A stretch of DNA of 64,000 nucleotides from Formicarius rufipectus (taxonomy: Eukaryota; Chordata; Aves; Passeriformes; Formicariidae). The notes under the pieces are model-generated. The model saw only the letters and a program-made list of their open reading frames with translations. It did no database searches and was not told the DNA's origin. Positions 26,576-40,075 of this stretch are shown here, piece by piece; positions within the stretch are counted from its first letter, which is position 1; each line of letters opens with the position of its first letter. The position numbers and the translations under genes are program-made. Location: the NCBI GenBank assembly GCA_013399695.1, contig VXAU01000305.1, positions 805,960 to 869,959 of the forward strand, in the 5' to 3' direction.

Positions 26576-27969
26576 ACAAAATCTTTAATCTTTCTGTTCA
26601 GTCTAAGGAAAAAGAATTTTCCTAATCGCAGCAGTATTTCACTGGATATTTTGTTTTGAAAGTTTTGTTGTTCTTAGTTTAAGGCAGTGTTTAGGTTTTT
26701 AAAAGTTTAATGGCTACCACACACTGTGAGGCATCCACATTTCCATTAAAATCAACCCCAAAACTTAAAATGAAAGTTGGAACACAAATTTGTGACAGAT
26801 CACATAGCAGTCCTTGTACTTCTTTACATACTGAAGACAATTTTTGGTTTGTAAAACTGTCACTAAAAATTTAGGTTAATGCTCATGCAGACTTGAAGGT
26901 GAATAACCCCTATAGATGATGCTGTAATCCACTAGTTCTCTGCATGGGCACTGAAGAGTTACTTTTCATAAAAAGATAAATCTTAACTTTTCCAACAAAT
27001 CAATGCACATGAACATTTACATTTTTTGGAATTTAATCCCCAAGCTAAAACAGATTGCAATCAACATCCCATGGTAATCCTAAGTAAACACCATTTAAGG
27101 ACTCTAATCTAACTGCTCTTGGATATGGCACGTTGTTCTTGCTATCCAAAAATTTAGTAACATTGCCGCTCTCTCAGAGATATGTGATCTTTACCTCGTA
27201 AGTTGATATAACTACTTATATCTTTGAAGTGATTATCAGGTATAGAATACAGTGGCTAAATTTTTACCTTCAAATGTCTCCAGAAAGACACAGAAAAAAA
27301 ACCAATAAAAAATAATGTAGTCAAGATGCTCCAAATTAATATTTCAGTTAATACCTAGTCTCATGAGTGCAAATCCGAAGTCTCTATTATTTTTATTTTA
27401 AATTGTTAGGTTAGGATATTTCTTTCTAGTATATACTCCTTACTTTTGGATACTTTACTCAGAGAAAGAAATAATAGGTAGTGGATCTAGAAAAAAGAGC
27501 CATTGCTTGGTACCATTATCCTCACAGACCCCCTGCAGACTGTCTGCCACAGCCATCTGAACATGAACTTTCAGAGGCTTTTCTGCAAAGTGTGACTTTG
27601 AATGGAAAGAAGTAAGAACTTTCTGTTCTTTTTTATGGATTTTGTTCATACTGTTGAAAACAAGAGCAAAATACATAACCTGAAATTTAAGTAGATAGAA
27701 CACTCTCCTGTGCAACAGTTCAGACAGTAAAATGTGTTTTTTTTCCTGCCTCCTCCACGATACGGATTACATATGTATATATAGGTTTTACAAGCCACTC
27801 ATTGATCCAAGATTTGATTCTGCTTTAAATAAAGCATTTATTCTTCCTAGTACGGCCCTTTCCAAAGGTCATACTCTCAGCCACGTTTCAAATATTTGAC
27901 TGAAAACTACATGATATAAAGGCAAAAAGACTCTGAACTCTCTTGTTACACAACTAAAGAAATGCTCAC

Positions 27970-28109
27970 CCCTTGCTCCTGTCCATCGGTGGCCAAGCTT
28001 GAAGTAGTAAAACCAAGTGCTGAAACTCAGACAGACTCTGAGTAGACTCCAGAAGTCCCAGGAAGAGATCATACCTTCTTTCTTCATTTTCAATATCTGT
28101 CATCTCCAC
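27970..28109 (-). CDS. NBAS: NBAS coding exon (equivalent of human exon 49)
   Basis: The exon is 140 nt, phase 0 at entry and two bases (GG) left over at exit. The acceptor has a long pyrimidine tract (about nine T then six C) ending TTCAG|GTGGAG, and the donor is AAGGG|GTGAGC. It encodes VEMTDIENEERRYDLFLGLL and then FQHLVLLLQAWPPMDRSKG. The acidic IENEE motif and the FQHLVLLLQAWPPM block are nearly identical to mammalian NBAS as remembered. The tail after PPM is about two residues longer than in human. The exon sits between introns of about 18.1 kb (5') and 7.1 kb (3'). Confidence 0.95.
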
Positions 28110-30807
28110 CTGAAGGGGGGAAAAAAAAACAAACCACTGGATTTATTTTTTTCCAGAAATTAGTAACTTAAAAGCAATCAACAAACAATCTGTGAAGGAG
28201 ATCACTGTTCTAAAACAATGCAGGAACCTAATGAACATGATTTTTCCAGAAACCCATTTTTTTACTTCTCATTTTCAATTACATGCAAATAAAACAGGAG
28301 AGCATGGATAATGGAGTATGAATCAGGTGGACAATCCTAGAACAGTGTAAACCCACAGATGTGCAATCATTGATTAGTTCAGAGGATCTTACCTCTGTGT
28401 CCTTCAACCAACCTAAAAAGCCTTATATTTCTTTTTCACAATGTATAGATATATATACACACATACACATTTTTAAAGAATGAGTATGTCCAGTGCTTCC
28501 CTAATATATATTACTCTCACACACCTATGAAAATTCAATAGTTTTACATGAATTTACAGCACCTCATATTTCTCACATAAGAAACAGTCTTGAAAGATGA
28601 CTCTAAATTAGTTTACACAGCAAAGAATATTTGCTAACAAGTAGTGCAGTATTTCTCTGCACAGGCATTTGAACCTAAGCAAAACAAAACCCCACACCCC
28701 ATCAGTCAGCTCCCAGACAACTCTATCTTGGGAAAAATGTCCATCTCTGTGGAAAATCTGCAGCTCTGTCAGGACTTGAATTCGCTTCAGTTGATGACGG
28801 GTGCTTTTACAGATAATTACTGCCCGCAGTTTGCATAGTAAAAAAGTTCCAGGTAAAAGGTCTGACTGCTGAAGGAAGGCTGCTGTAAATAAAACACAAC
28901 TTGCTACTAAATGAGAAGTTACTTCTGTTTAAAAGTTTGGCTATCACCCTAGGAGGGCTTTCACAAATGGAACAGCAACTTGCTGTCTACGTGACACACG
29001 AAAGTCCTTGGACTTCAAAAATAATTTGTTACAATAACAAGGTAGCTTTCTCTGCATTATTAACACATTTTAACACAGAATTTTTCTTCCAAAGTTCAAA
29101 AATTTCCAGAATATCAAACACTTCAGTTTCACCTTATAATTCTGCTGAAGATACGTAGCATTAAATGTTAACTTTTCTGTTGCAGCCCAAGAAGTTCTAA
29201 GACATCAAACATGGACAAAGCCTTCCTTAGTTCTACAGCTGTTCTGAAAGATTAAAGATTGCATTCCAACCTTTTCAAAGTGGCTCTAATACATCAAGGG
29301 CAAGTTTTCAAAAGAGGCTGAAAAACAAACATTATTGATGCATTTATCAAGTTGACTGTACAATCTGTGACTTTAAAACACTTTGTAGTGAAATACTGCT
29401 TCTGTCTCCAGAGTATATCTGAAAGCACCATATACTAAAATATTTGAGATAGGGAAGAAACATTTCCAAGATAAGTCTACTTGAAATACTTGCCTGTACT
29501 GCAAATGTCATATAGCAGACATCAGTTACCCATTTGTACCAAACCCTAAATTCCAGCCATACCTCTTAATGTAAAATATTATAATATTCAATATTTAAAT
29601 CACAAGGCTGAAGAGAGAAGGGAGAAAAACAAAAAAGGGTAAGAGAGACATAAGACATGTTAACTTCTGAGGTTCAGAAGTAATTAGCATCTTAGCAAAA
29701 TAATTACTAGCTGGACAACAGAAGCTCTCATACTGCTTATCTGTCCCCAAACTCCTTTTTCAGACAACTAGCTCTTTAAAAATTTAAACCAAGTAGCATT
29801 CTGGATGGTCCATTGAGTACATTTCCGTATACTGCACAAACAGCATGTAACTTCAATAGTCAGTCTAAATGTTAAGATCTAACAATAACCATAAAAACGA
29901 AAGAAATGGCACAGACAATATTAATGGATGAGAAAAGCTGTCACAGAAGGTTCCCCCATCAGTAACAGAGACTAGATCCGATATTCTACTCAACATGAAC
30001 TGAATTCCAATAATTCAGCCTGATAATGCCTCTTTAGAGACTTGGGTTTACTTTTTTTATGAGGTTAATTAATCTAATCCTATAATTTTGTGTTTTGGAC
30101 AGCTGGATCCTTGCAACATGATTGCTCCTGACATAACACATATTAATTCAATTGAAGTAACTCAGAAGAATTAACATTCTATTCTCAAACATGGAGCGCA
30201 TTTCTGTAGTATTTCTTCCTATTATGCCTTTTTCCAAGTCACATGTCCCACTAAGAGTAATAAACTTTCTACAGACCTAATGACTTGTAATTTTTAAGAA
30301 TATTAGTGAAAATACACTTTTATGTGGCATTTTAAATGCATGTCACCTACATTTACAGGGAAACAGGTGAAATTAGAAAGTGACAGTTCCTTGCTAGAAA
30401 AAAGCAACACCTTGATGCAGCATATTGAAATGATGTTTTAATTTATATTTACTGTACATATATATGTGTGTGCAAGTATGTATCTATAACACACACAACA
30501 CATAAGTTTATCTCTGTATTGTTTTCGCTGAGACTGAAGGAGAGCTGGTGAGGAAGCAGCCACCTCTCACAACAGAAAGAGAGCATGTTTTGTGTAAAAG
30601 GGAAGAAATTCCATTTTAACAAAGGTGAAAGCTAGCTGAGTTGCTGAGATTAGTCCAGCCTGTTTTGTTGTCATAACTGCAAAACAACAACCAAAAAAAA
30701 AAATCCACTTTCAATTGAACAGTCTCTTTGCAGTGATTTCAGATGATCTATGCAGATGGCTCTGAATGTCGCAACAGAGGGTAATGGGATAATATAACTC
30801 AGCCTTC

Positions 30808-30840
30808 CTTTCCTTTTTTTTTCTTCTTTTTTTTTTTTTT
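30808..30840. repeat. Pyrimidine-rich low-complexity tract
   Basis: The plus strand is a nearly uninterrupted run of T with a few C. No element boundary was recognised. Confidence 0.8.
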
Positions 30841-32713
30841 AAACCCAAAAACATTAATCTAAAACGCTCAAAGGTTAACTATGCAAAGATAACCTGCCAT
30901 GAACTGCTCAGAGCCCTGATAACACAAGCACCTGTAAAGAACAATCTGTCACTGAACAGAATAACGAGGCCCATAGCCAGGCCTGAACTTCACATGAACC
31001 CAAGGGAATATGAAAAACAAGAAAGAAAAAAAACCCACAAAAACAAAAAACCAACAAAAACCAATTGAACAAAAGCAGGGAAAAAGAAAGCAAGGACTTT
31101 CAGTTTTAACAACAGATTTGCTAATTTCTGACTTGATTTTCCACAGTTTCAGGCAGTCTCTTCGGCAGTAGAACACAGCTGGCTTCGTGTTTCTCATTAA
31201 AAGGCTGCACAAATATTTACCACAATAGGAAAGTCAATTAGGGGAATTAATTGTAGAAATTATACTCATGATAGATTATAAAACAAAATACAAATTAAGT
31301 AAAGCTAAACCTTATGTTAAACTGCTAAAATACGCAATTTCATTATCGAGGGACTACGTATGTTCAGAATGAAGAATATGCAAACATCTGCATATGTTCA
31401 TGTTCATTTAAAAAACCATACAGGAAATACACAAAGCAAAATACAGGCCACACAAACAGCACCAAGTACTGCTTATGACTACATTAGGTACTACTAGTTG
31501 CCTGAAACAGTGCAAACTCCTCAAACTCCACTTAATATTATGTTCTCCTGAGAACTTTGCTTCTACATATTGTCCCAGTTTCTCCTGTTTTTAGTAGCAG
31601 CTGTTATGATGGCCCATAAAGGAGTCGTGACTCATCCCATATTACCTCTGCTTAATAAAACCAAAAATCAGGCCACTGTTCTCAAATACCAGCCAAGACA
31701 GAAAACAAACCACATTTCCAAATGGAAGTGCAGATTGCAGATACAGCCTGAGCCAGCTACAGTATGCCTGAAGAAGAGTCAATTTTTCTTGTTATCTGAG
31801 ACAGTGTATTTTGTGTGTCTTGGGGCATGGTCATATAGCATACTTCATTGAATTACATGATTTTAGCCATCAAAACAACTATTATCCCTCAAGTTGTTAC
31901 GGTCTGCTTACCAGTAGCAGACACTTGTCACCATACATGTTCAGTCATCTGCCACAGTCTTACAGGGACAGTCTTGAACTGCGGTAACTCACAAATCTTA
32001 AGAAAATTAAAACACTAAAAAAAACCTTTATTGCTGAAGTCCAGTTATGTATCAAACAATTGGCCAAAATATCTCTGTTCTGGTATAATTCTGCTGGTAG
32101 CAGTTCCCTCAGGTAAGATTCTCAGAGGCTTTTTACAACATCTGGCTTTATACAAAAAAATAAGTGATACATACTCCATGGGTGTTTATACTGCTAAATT
32201 ATACATAAAAAGATGGATTTGGCAGTTGCTTTAGATACTTGTAATGTCTGCAACAGTACATTATCTGAGCACAAACATACCCTTTATCATCTGACTTCAG
32301 CCACCTAGGCAAACTTGGAATGCATACTCTTTACATGTTGAAATAAAGACTTAGTGCACTTGCAATCCCTGGTCAAATAAAACCAACTGTTCTGCTTTGT
32401 GATCAAATCTTGCCAAGACTTATATTAAGTCTTATTATTATAAGGCTCTTTCATCACCAATTAGATAGTATTAGTTGCCAAAAACGTTGAAACTACTCAA
32501 CACACTTTATCACCTTTCAAAGCACAAAGTTGTGACTCATGATCTTGTTCCACAGATTCATAATTGTTTTATACTCATCATATATGGTATGAATGAAAGA
32601 GTCCAAATATGAAAGTTGTGTCACAGGTTTGTTATGCAGCTTGCAGAAATTGTTTTATAAAAGCTGGAACACTCCAGACCCAGGAGCTGCAAACTCATGG
32701 GCTCAGCCAGGAG

Positions 32714-32808
32714 TTTTATATATATACATATATATATATACACACACACACACATATATATATACGTGTATGTATATATATATATGTGTGTGTGTCTGTG
32801 TGTGTATA
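32714..32808. repeat. Compound (TA)n(CA)n(TA)n(TG)n microsatellite, self-complementary
   Basis: A TA run is followed by CACACA repeats, a second TA run, a short GTG centre, a third TA run and TGTGTG repeats. The CA half and the TG half are reverse complements across the centre near 32766, so one strand can fold into a long hairpin. Confidence 0.92.
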
Positions 32809-32965
32809 AGGTTCTTTAATACATCAAGATACCATCAAGAGAATAAGCCATGGACTGTTACCAAGGGGTTTCTTTATTAATTTAGGAGAGAAAATATGGA
32901 AACTTGGTAAAGGTGAACACTGGATGAAAACTGCCACAAAGGGGCACTGGGCAAGCTAGACAAAA

Positions 32966-33373
32966 TGTTCCACTACAATATCAACCCAGCATGTTAAGTC
33001 AAGATCCAAACAATCCATAACACTTCAGTTAAAATTCAATCCCTCCAGCTCCAAGCCACCCAAAGCATTAAAGAAGGAGCAAAGAAAGAGAAGCAGAGGG
33101 AGCACAAAGAGGGAAGGATAAAGAGGCAGAGACAGATCATACAGCTACCACTGAAACCTTGTGGTAGACCAGCTCTCACACCTCCAGATGGCAGGGCTGT
33201 GATATATGTGCCTTTATCTGCTCTGGTCCCTGGGACCAAATCCCCCAGGCAAGGTTTCTGACCCACTGGCCACCCAATCTTCATGAGGTTTGACCCATTC
33301 TTTCCCCCTCCACACACATACCCACTCCCACAAGGTGGTTCTGACCCCATAATTACTGTTCTGGTGTTCAACA
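32966..33373 (-). mobile_element. Candidate solo LTR, family not identified
   Basis: On the minus strand the block begins TGTTGAACACC and ends GTAGTGGAACA, so it has TG...CA ends. It is about 408 bp and more GC-rich than the flanks. It holds a TATA-like GATAAAGG followed by a long pyrimidine-rich stretch (CTCTGCCTCTTTATCC and so on), as in an LTR R-U5 region. No target duplication is visible (flanks CAAAA and ATGAT). The call rests on structure, so the confidence is low. Confidence 0.42.
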
Positions 33374-36300
33374 ATGATATGCTTAAAGAATGATAAAGTT
33401 AAATAAAACTGTGGACATCATACAGGACTAATAAAGAAAAATTCAGCAAAGCAGTACACAGGATCAGTAGTTTAGTTTCATTTATCATCTCAGTCCTGAG
33501 ATTGAAGTTAAAATCAGTATTTACAGCAACAGCAGAATGTTGCCATATCCAGATTGTGTTATTGAGTTATAGATATCCACTATAAAACATTCTCCTGATC
33601 CTAAAGGACAGATACATCTGAGAGAGTTATAAATGCTTTATTGCTAAAAGTTATATCATTGGAGAATCTGGTGCTGGTCAACTTGGCTGATGAGAGCGAT
33701 TTTTGAAAAATGTTTGAAAAACAGAAACGCCAAAAAAAAGATCCATTCAATCCGATCATCTCCTTCCTCTGAGACAAAATACAAAGTGTTGCCTATTTAC
33801 ATATGAGAATGGTGAGTAGGAAAACTAATGCAGACAGACCTCAACCTCCTTCTTTTAAATATCTATACTGCAAATTCCATTTTTACTCTGTTAGTGTGAT
33901 AGAGCCAGTTTTCATCCACAGATTTTGCTCATTACAAGGGAAATAAATGATAAGGATGTTTATAAATTAAGAACCAAGTTGTAGAAATCAGAAAAATATT
34001 TTCCTTCATTATAATTCCTTGTTTATCAAGAAAGCTATATCCATGCTTAAAACACAACTCCCTGTATAGAAATTTGTGGTTTCAAAGTAAGGCAACCAAA
34101 AACCTACTGATTTACATGATTATAAAATTCATTTTATTACCATCCACCAGATGGTAAATGCAAATATTTCAAAATATATTCATGCTCGTCACTGCAGCAT
34201 AAATTTGAATTAATGGCATTGAAAACAGAAACACTAAGCAGGCATTTGAGTAGTCCCTTATTGCTACAATACACTTACAATTTGTCAGGACTCCCTTGTA
34301 AAATGCAGCTTTTATTTATCTCCCCATCCCCTTGCACAAGCTGTAGTGGTAGAAAATTCATCTATGCTGCATTTCGAAATAATAGGCAGATGTGACATGA
34401 AAGATTTTATTCAGACTCAAGATAGGGAACACTGATGCTAAAACTTGCTTCCATTCATTAGGCAGAGCTCAACATGGTTTATAAACAATGCCTGGAAGGA
34501 TTGGTAGCAATTTGATAGAATGTCTGTAATTGCCAGCTCGGTGTGCTGTTCATGGCATCAAAATACAGCAGTCTTGCCTCAAGGAGTTTACAATCTAATT
34601 AGGTAAATCAGCAAAGAAAATACTGCATTTCCAATACAATAGGACAGTCAGGGTGGGTCACTGAAGAAAGTCATCTTCCCTCTTTGCAGGTCAGCCTGTA
34701 CTCCATCATTCCCTGCTCTGCTGGTATCTGTGTAGCTACTGAGTCTGCACACACGTGTAAGTTGCTGAAATCTACCTCTACTACAAGGCTGCAAAGCTAA
34801 AAGCTTGTTACAAAGGACCTACAAAATAACAAATTAAATAGCTATTTTAAGTTAGTTATTCACAATATGAACACAAATGTCAAAAATCACTAAAAACCCC
34901 AAACCTGCAACACTGTACAACTACTCCTGAATGGCTACCAAATGCAAATAAAAGATTAAGAGCTTTAAAATGCTATTATTTATTTATTTTTCTTCAAACT
35001 GTTTCACGATACTGGACATCCTATTAGCCTTGATGTTAGATACATCATATATATACTTGTGAAACAAAACAAAACCACAAGAACATATTAAAAGCTTTTA
35101 TTCAAGATGTTCAGATGCCAGAGCAACAGTAATCCCTTTTTAAAGGCAAAAGTGCGTTACTCCCCAACACACCACCAGCTTCCCATTATTTCCAAACCAG
35201 GGCTTCTTCTAAAAGAAAACTTGTAAACTGTGATTGAGGGGAAAATCCTCAAAGACACAACAGGGTCAGGCTGGGGGAAGAACAAACCACCGTGCTATAA
35301 AGCCACCCATCTGCCAGTGTCAGGGCACAGAGCACAGGAGGAGGTCAACAGCAACCATGAGAGCGGAGCTGGGCACAGCCAGTCTGAGACACCTGGTTAC
35401 ACACAGGTTAGTAAGAGACCTCACACAGTCAGACAGCCGAGGTTAAAAATCAGTGAACAAATCTGTTTTGTGAGACAGACACAGAAGTCAGAGATCCAGA
35501 GACAGAGAAGTGGGGAACTACTACCCTTTCTCCTTACTGCTTTTTTCCTTGCTATATTTATAGCCTCAAGTCTTCCAAGTTCAAGAGGTTTTGGCACTGG
35601 AGGAAGCCACTACTGCAATCTGTTCTGATAATCTACATATCTCTGTGCACAGTTTTATCCCATAATTTTGTACTGCAACAATAACTTCTGTTTCAGCAAG
35701 AATACTTCCTTACAGGCTTAACCATTTGACTTAAGGAGACAAGTTTAAGGTGTAAAGAAGTTCAATATCTTCCATGGTAAATTATTTCCACCTGTCAACC
35801 AAAAAGTTAATCTTCCTTATCTGATTTCATCAAGATTTCATTTACTTGATCTTATCACAATAACATCTGAATTTACTGCTTGTCTAACATCTGAAGTTAC
35901 AGCTTGTCTACAAAGTTATTTCCAGTTCTTACACCTAATTAACCCACTGTAACTACCCATAGATAAGGGCAATATTGGAGTAACTTTCATATAAATTTTT
36001 CCTTTTCCTACTCTTCCTTCTATATCTGATTTTTGGTCACTGTTGGACACAGAATACTGGGCTGAACCAGACCTTGATCTCAACCAACAATCACATACAT
36101 ATTAACATTTACATTAGGAAAAGACACTAGACCCACAGTATTTTGTTATGTGCAGCTTCCCTGTGGGAACAGGGACAAAGTAAGCTTATAATTTTTTTTG
36201 TATGTGAAATGTGCTCTCACATAAGGGAGCTGAATAGGAGTCAATGAGATCAAGTAAATGTTGATTCTCGAATATATATTTTACAGATCTCCCTCAAATT

Positions 36301-36984
36301 TAGTATCACCTTAACATACTTGCCCTAGTATTTATTAAGGTTTAGAAGTTTATTACACCTTTCACTTTGTCATAGCACTGTATTGCCATGTACAGAGTTA
36401 AAGTCAATTAAGATACATAGTTCAAAGTACATATTTATACTTTCTTACAATCCTTACTTTAAATATTCCCTTTTGGAATTAAATTCAAAATATTTTCTAT
36501 TAAAATCAATACTGCCCAATGACTATGATAAGGTACTGACATAATCTGCTTCCTTATTGAGCATTCAGTCTCGCTACTTTCACTTACTCCCCATTTTCAG
36601 AAAGCCTTTTTTGTAAAGCTGATAAGAACTGTAACGAAAACCCATAAAAACCTGTGGTTTAGACTCGCATTACTGTTAGATAAGAAAAGTGTAATTTGAA
36701 GAGCACATACATACAACTGAATTGTAAGCCTGGCAAGTATATATAATAACAGGATTTAGTTCTTGTTTAATGAAAAAACACTACAGCAAAAACATGATCC
36801 CTTTTGCAGTCTGGACCAGTGCCACAGACTAAATTCCCTTGTCTGAAACAAGCACTTTTGTAGTTATGCTTATGGAGTTCTCCCAGTTACTGAAAAGCAA
36901 GAGCTTTATTAAGGAACATCCACTTAAAAAACAACAAACCAAAATCAACAAAAACATAACCCCCCCAGTCCCAATCGAAGTACT

Positions 36985-37220
36985 GTGTCAGGGAAAGTTT
37001 AGGTTGGATACTAGGGAAAGGTTTCTCACCCAGAGGGTGTTTGGGCACTGAACAGGTTACCCAGGGCAGTGGTCACAGCACCAAGCCTGGCAGACCTCAA
37101 GAAGCATTTGGACAATGCTCTCAGGCACATGGAGCGACTCAAGTTGTCCTGGGTAGGGCCACAAGTAGAACACAATGATCTTTGTGGGCCCCTTCCCCCT
37201 CAGGATATTCTATGATTCTA
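36985..37220 (+). mobile_element. CR1 LINE 3' fragment
   Basis: Landmarks are TTTAGGTTGGATACTAGGGA, AAGGTTTCTCACCCAGAGGG, AGGTTACCCAGGGCAGTGGT, CTCAAGAAGCATTTGGACAA and GATATTCTATGATTCTA at the 3' terminus. It is 5' truncated. Confidence 0.92.
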
Positions 37221-40075
37221 CTGCTGATTTCCATTATTAGGAGACTATAATCTGAAACAGTAACGCAAAGGCCTTGCATCTCTCCTCCTCCTGATTTTAA
37301 GACCAACATGAAGACAGAAGTCCATGGTGGCGCACAGTTCAAATTCCAAAGAGAAAGAGAACATGGCCTGCTCTGTCCTAGACTGGAAGAAACAACCACT
37401 GCCTGACGGGACAGAAGGACATGTCTTCTATCAAAACTACAATCTTAGAACAATCAATAATAGAATTTGAGTCAAAGGTTTTGCATGAACAAGCTCAGCA
37501 TTCACTAGCTGTGTCTGACACTCCAAAGGAGAGAGAACTCTGAAATGAGGCTTTCTTTTCCAAAGTCTGACTTCACACATTAACAACTGTTACGAATATT
37601 AGTGCTGACCATATATACAAGCCTGCTCCATGCAGATACTAAAGGTATGAACATAATCCCACAGGTTAAATCCTGCTGAAACTAAAGCCAGTGAACAGGA
37701 TAAGCAAGTTATGGGATTCAAGTTTAAAAACAAATCAACCAGAAATCTACGGGTGATGAATTAAACTAAGGCTCAGCCTTATTTCTCGTAAAAATACCCA
37801 ATAACTTTTTTTCTTCTGAACTGATTTATATATTAATTCCTTATCTGCTTCATATGCAGCTCACTAAGAAATGCATATATGATTCAATAAACATAAATGT
37901 ACTGCCTAATGCATAAAAATGAGTAACTCGTACAGAAAATAAAATCCATTCATTTGTATTCTGCAGGACTATGTCCTAATCTGCAAATACATTTCAGCCG
38001 AGAGAAAACCTCTGAGGACTGTACATAGATATTGCCAGAGAGATAAGAGCAAATAAAGAAAAAATTATGCATTTGAAACACTTATATGCCTAGCCAGCTG
38101 GAACTGAAAGGGACAGGATTAACATCTATGTAATTTAACACATATATTAACTAGGTGTGAGTTAATAGCTAAAAATTTGGATCCATACATGGCTAAAACT
38201 AACATCTGCACAACATGAGGGATTTAAAACACTTAATTTTTCTTGTATGCACCAGCTACTAACCACCATTTCATATTTCATAATTTATGTATTATAGATA
38301 CTCCAACATTTAGAACAGAAAAGAGCATTGGAATATTCAGCCTAGAAATGACAAGATTTTTATCCTTAAATATCCCTTTTAACTTTCAGCTGTTAAATTA
38401 TCATTAGCCATACCATATCCCAAGCGGCTATTCATTCTGATCATCACTACCATCAAGCAGCAGTGCATCCACACGTTCCCAATAGTCAGCTCTATGTGTA
38501 GCAGCTGTCTTGATAACAGAAGTCTGTAATTTTTGCTAATAGAGGCAGAATTATTTTTAAAACTGTTTACATGTAAATGGAAACTTGACAAAATTAGTAT
38601 TTCCAAAATGTCTTCCTGCAGATAGGCAAAACTAACATAGTCAAAGATACATTTTTAGAAAGAAAAACTCACAATAAAGCAGTCTTACAGGAACAAGAGG
38701 TTGTTGGTGTTGTCTCCAATTTTAAATACTACTTTAGCACTACTATTTTCAGTTAAAAAAAGGAAAGAAGCTGATTTTTATGCAAAATTTCTGCACTGTT
38801 TATCCATATTTATGACCTAGACCAGGAGCACTTGAAGTACTAGGAGGACGGTTATTACAAAACTATGCTGTAAAACCTGACATAAATGAGTAGCTCTGTT
38901 ACAGCCATAAAAATAATCAGAATAATGTAGCAGCACCATGCATCTGTCACACCAAATGGCATTACATAAGCACTGCAATTGGTGGTTTTCTTTTTGATTT
39001 GGTGTAGTGAATATCCTAGCAGCCACAATCAACACAGCTGAGTCCTTGTGTAATAACAGCAACAATGTTGAAAAAAACCACTTTCAATCAACATGAACTA
39101 TCAAAAACTGCTATCAAGAAAGAACTATTTTAAGAATACCTGAGAGGGGCTCCTCATATGACACAAAGTTTACAGACCTCTAAATAAAAACTGTCAGCTA
39201 GCATGGTAGCTGATGGAATAAGAAAACTGAAAAAACCGCAAAGCATCAACTGTTGCAGTTACTAATATAGAACACTTATTTAAGATATTAACACAATGAT
39301 GCCTAAAGAAAAACAGTTCTACAATTCACTTATATTTTTAAAAGACTTTGAACGGCATTCCTGACTAGAAACCACTGAAGAACTTGATCTACTGATGGGA
39401 ACAGAACAGAAAACAAAAATAAAAACAAAACAGTATCAAATAGTAAATCTAAAAAGTAGAATTTCTCATGGGTTTATGACTGCTTCTTTGCTTATATAAA
39501 TTATGTTTTGGGGAGACTGCAAGCACTGAACAGATAAAATGCAGACAATGATGGCCAAGACTTGCTTATATAGAAAGCAAGCCCCAGCTGACTTTAAAGT
39601 CTAACATAAGTAAATGACCACAGGATGGCAAATAAAACTGTAAGAATGGTAAAGCTACTGCATTTTAAAATATGCTAAATTAGCCTAATCAAGTCAAAAC
39701 AGTAACCTGAGCCTCACTGAATGAAATTCAGAGACCTCTGGTTCATGTACCAATGAAGTCAAGAGAGCAATCACAGTGGTGAGATGCATAAGCATGGACT
39801 GAATTTCCACAAGGACAGCACATTCACTTCTTCAATTATCTTTTTCAGGAAGTCCACTACATACCACAGTAAGCTCTGAGACAGAGGGGATGATAGTTAC
39901 AGAGAGAAAACACCGTGGATGAGGTAACGTGACTGGAATTAACTGGTTACTTAGACTGAGAAAACAACAGAATTAGTGAAAAAGTGTAGTGCACAGGGAC
40001 TTTATATTCCATAAAACACAGAAAAATATAACATACCAAATCACATAAAGAGGTTTAAAAACCCTCAACACAGAC

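Larger units (their letters stand above)
20822..27969 (-). other. NBAS: NBAS intron (between exons 49 and 50 equivalents)
   Basis: This 7,148-nt intron contains a CR1 3' tip (25525-25610) and an internal CR1 piece (26030-26575). I see no other gene. Short open frames such as 22092-22367 have no family signature. Confidence 0.8.

Noticed and set aside
32593..32880. Frames rich in Tyr, Ile, Thr and His
   Set aside because: They arise from the TA/CA microsatellite.
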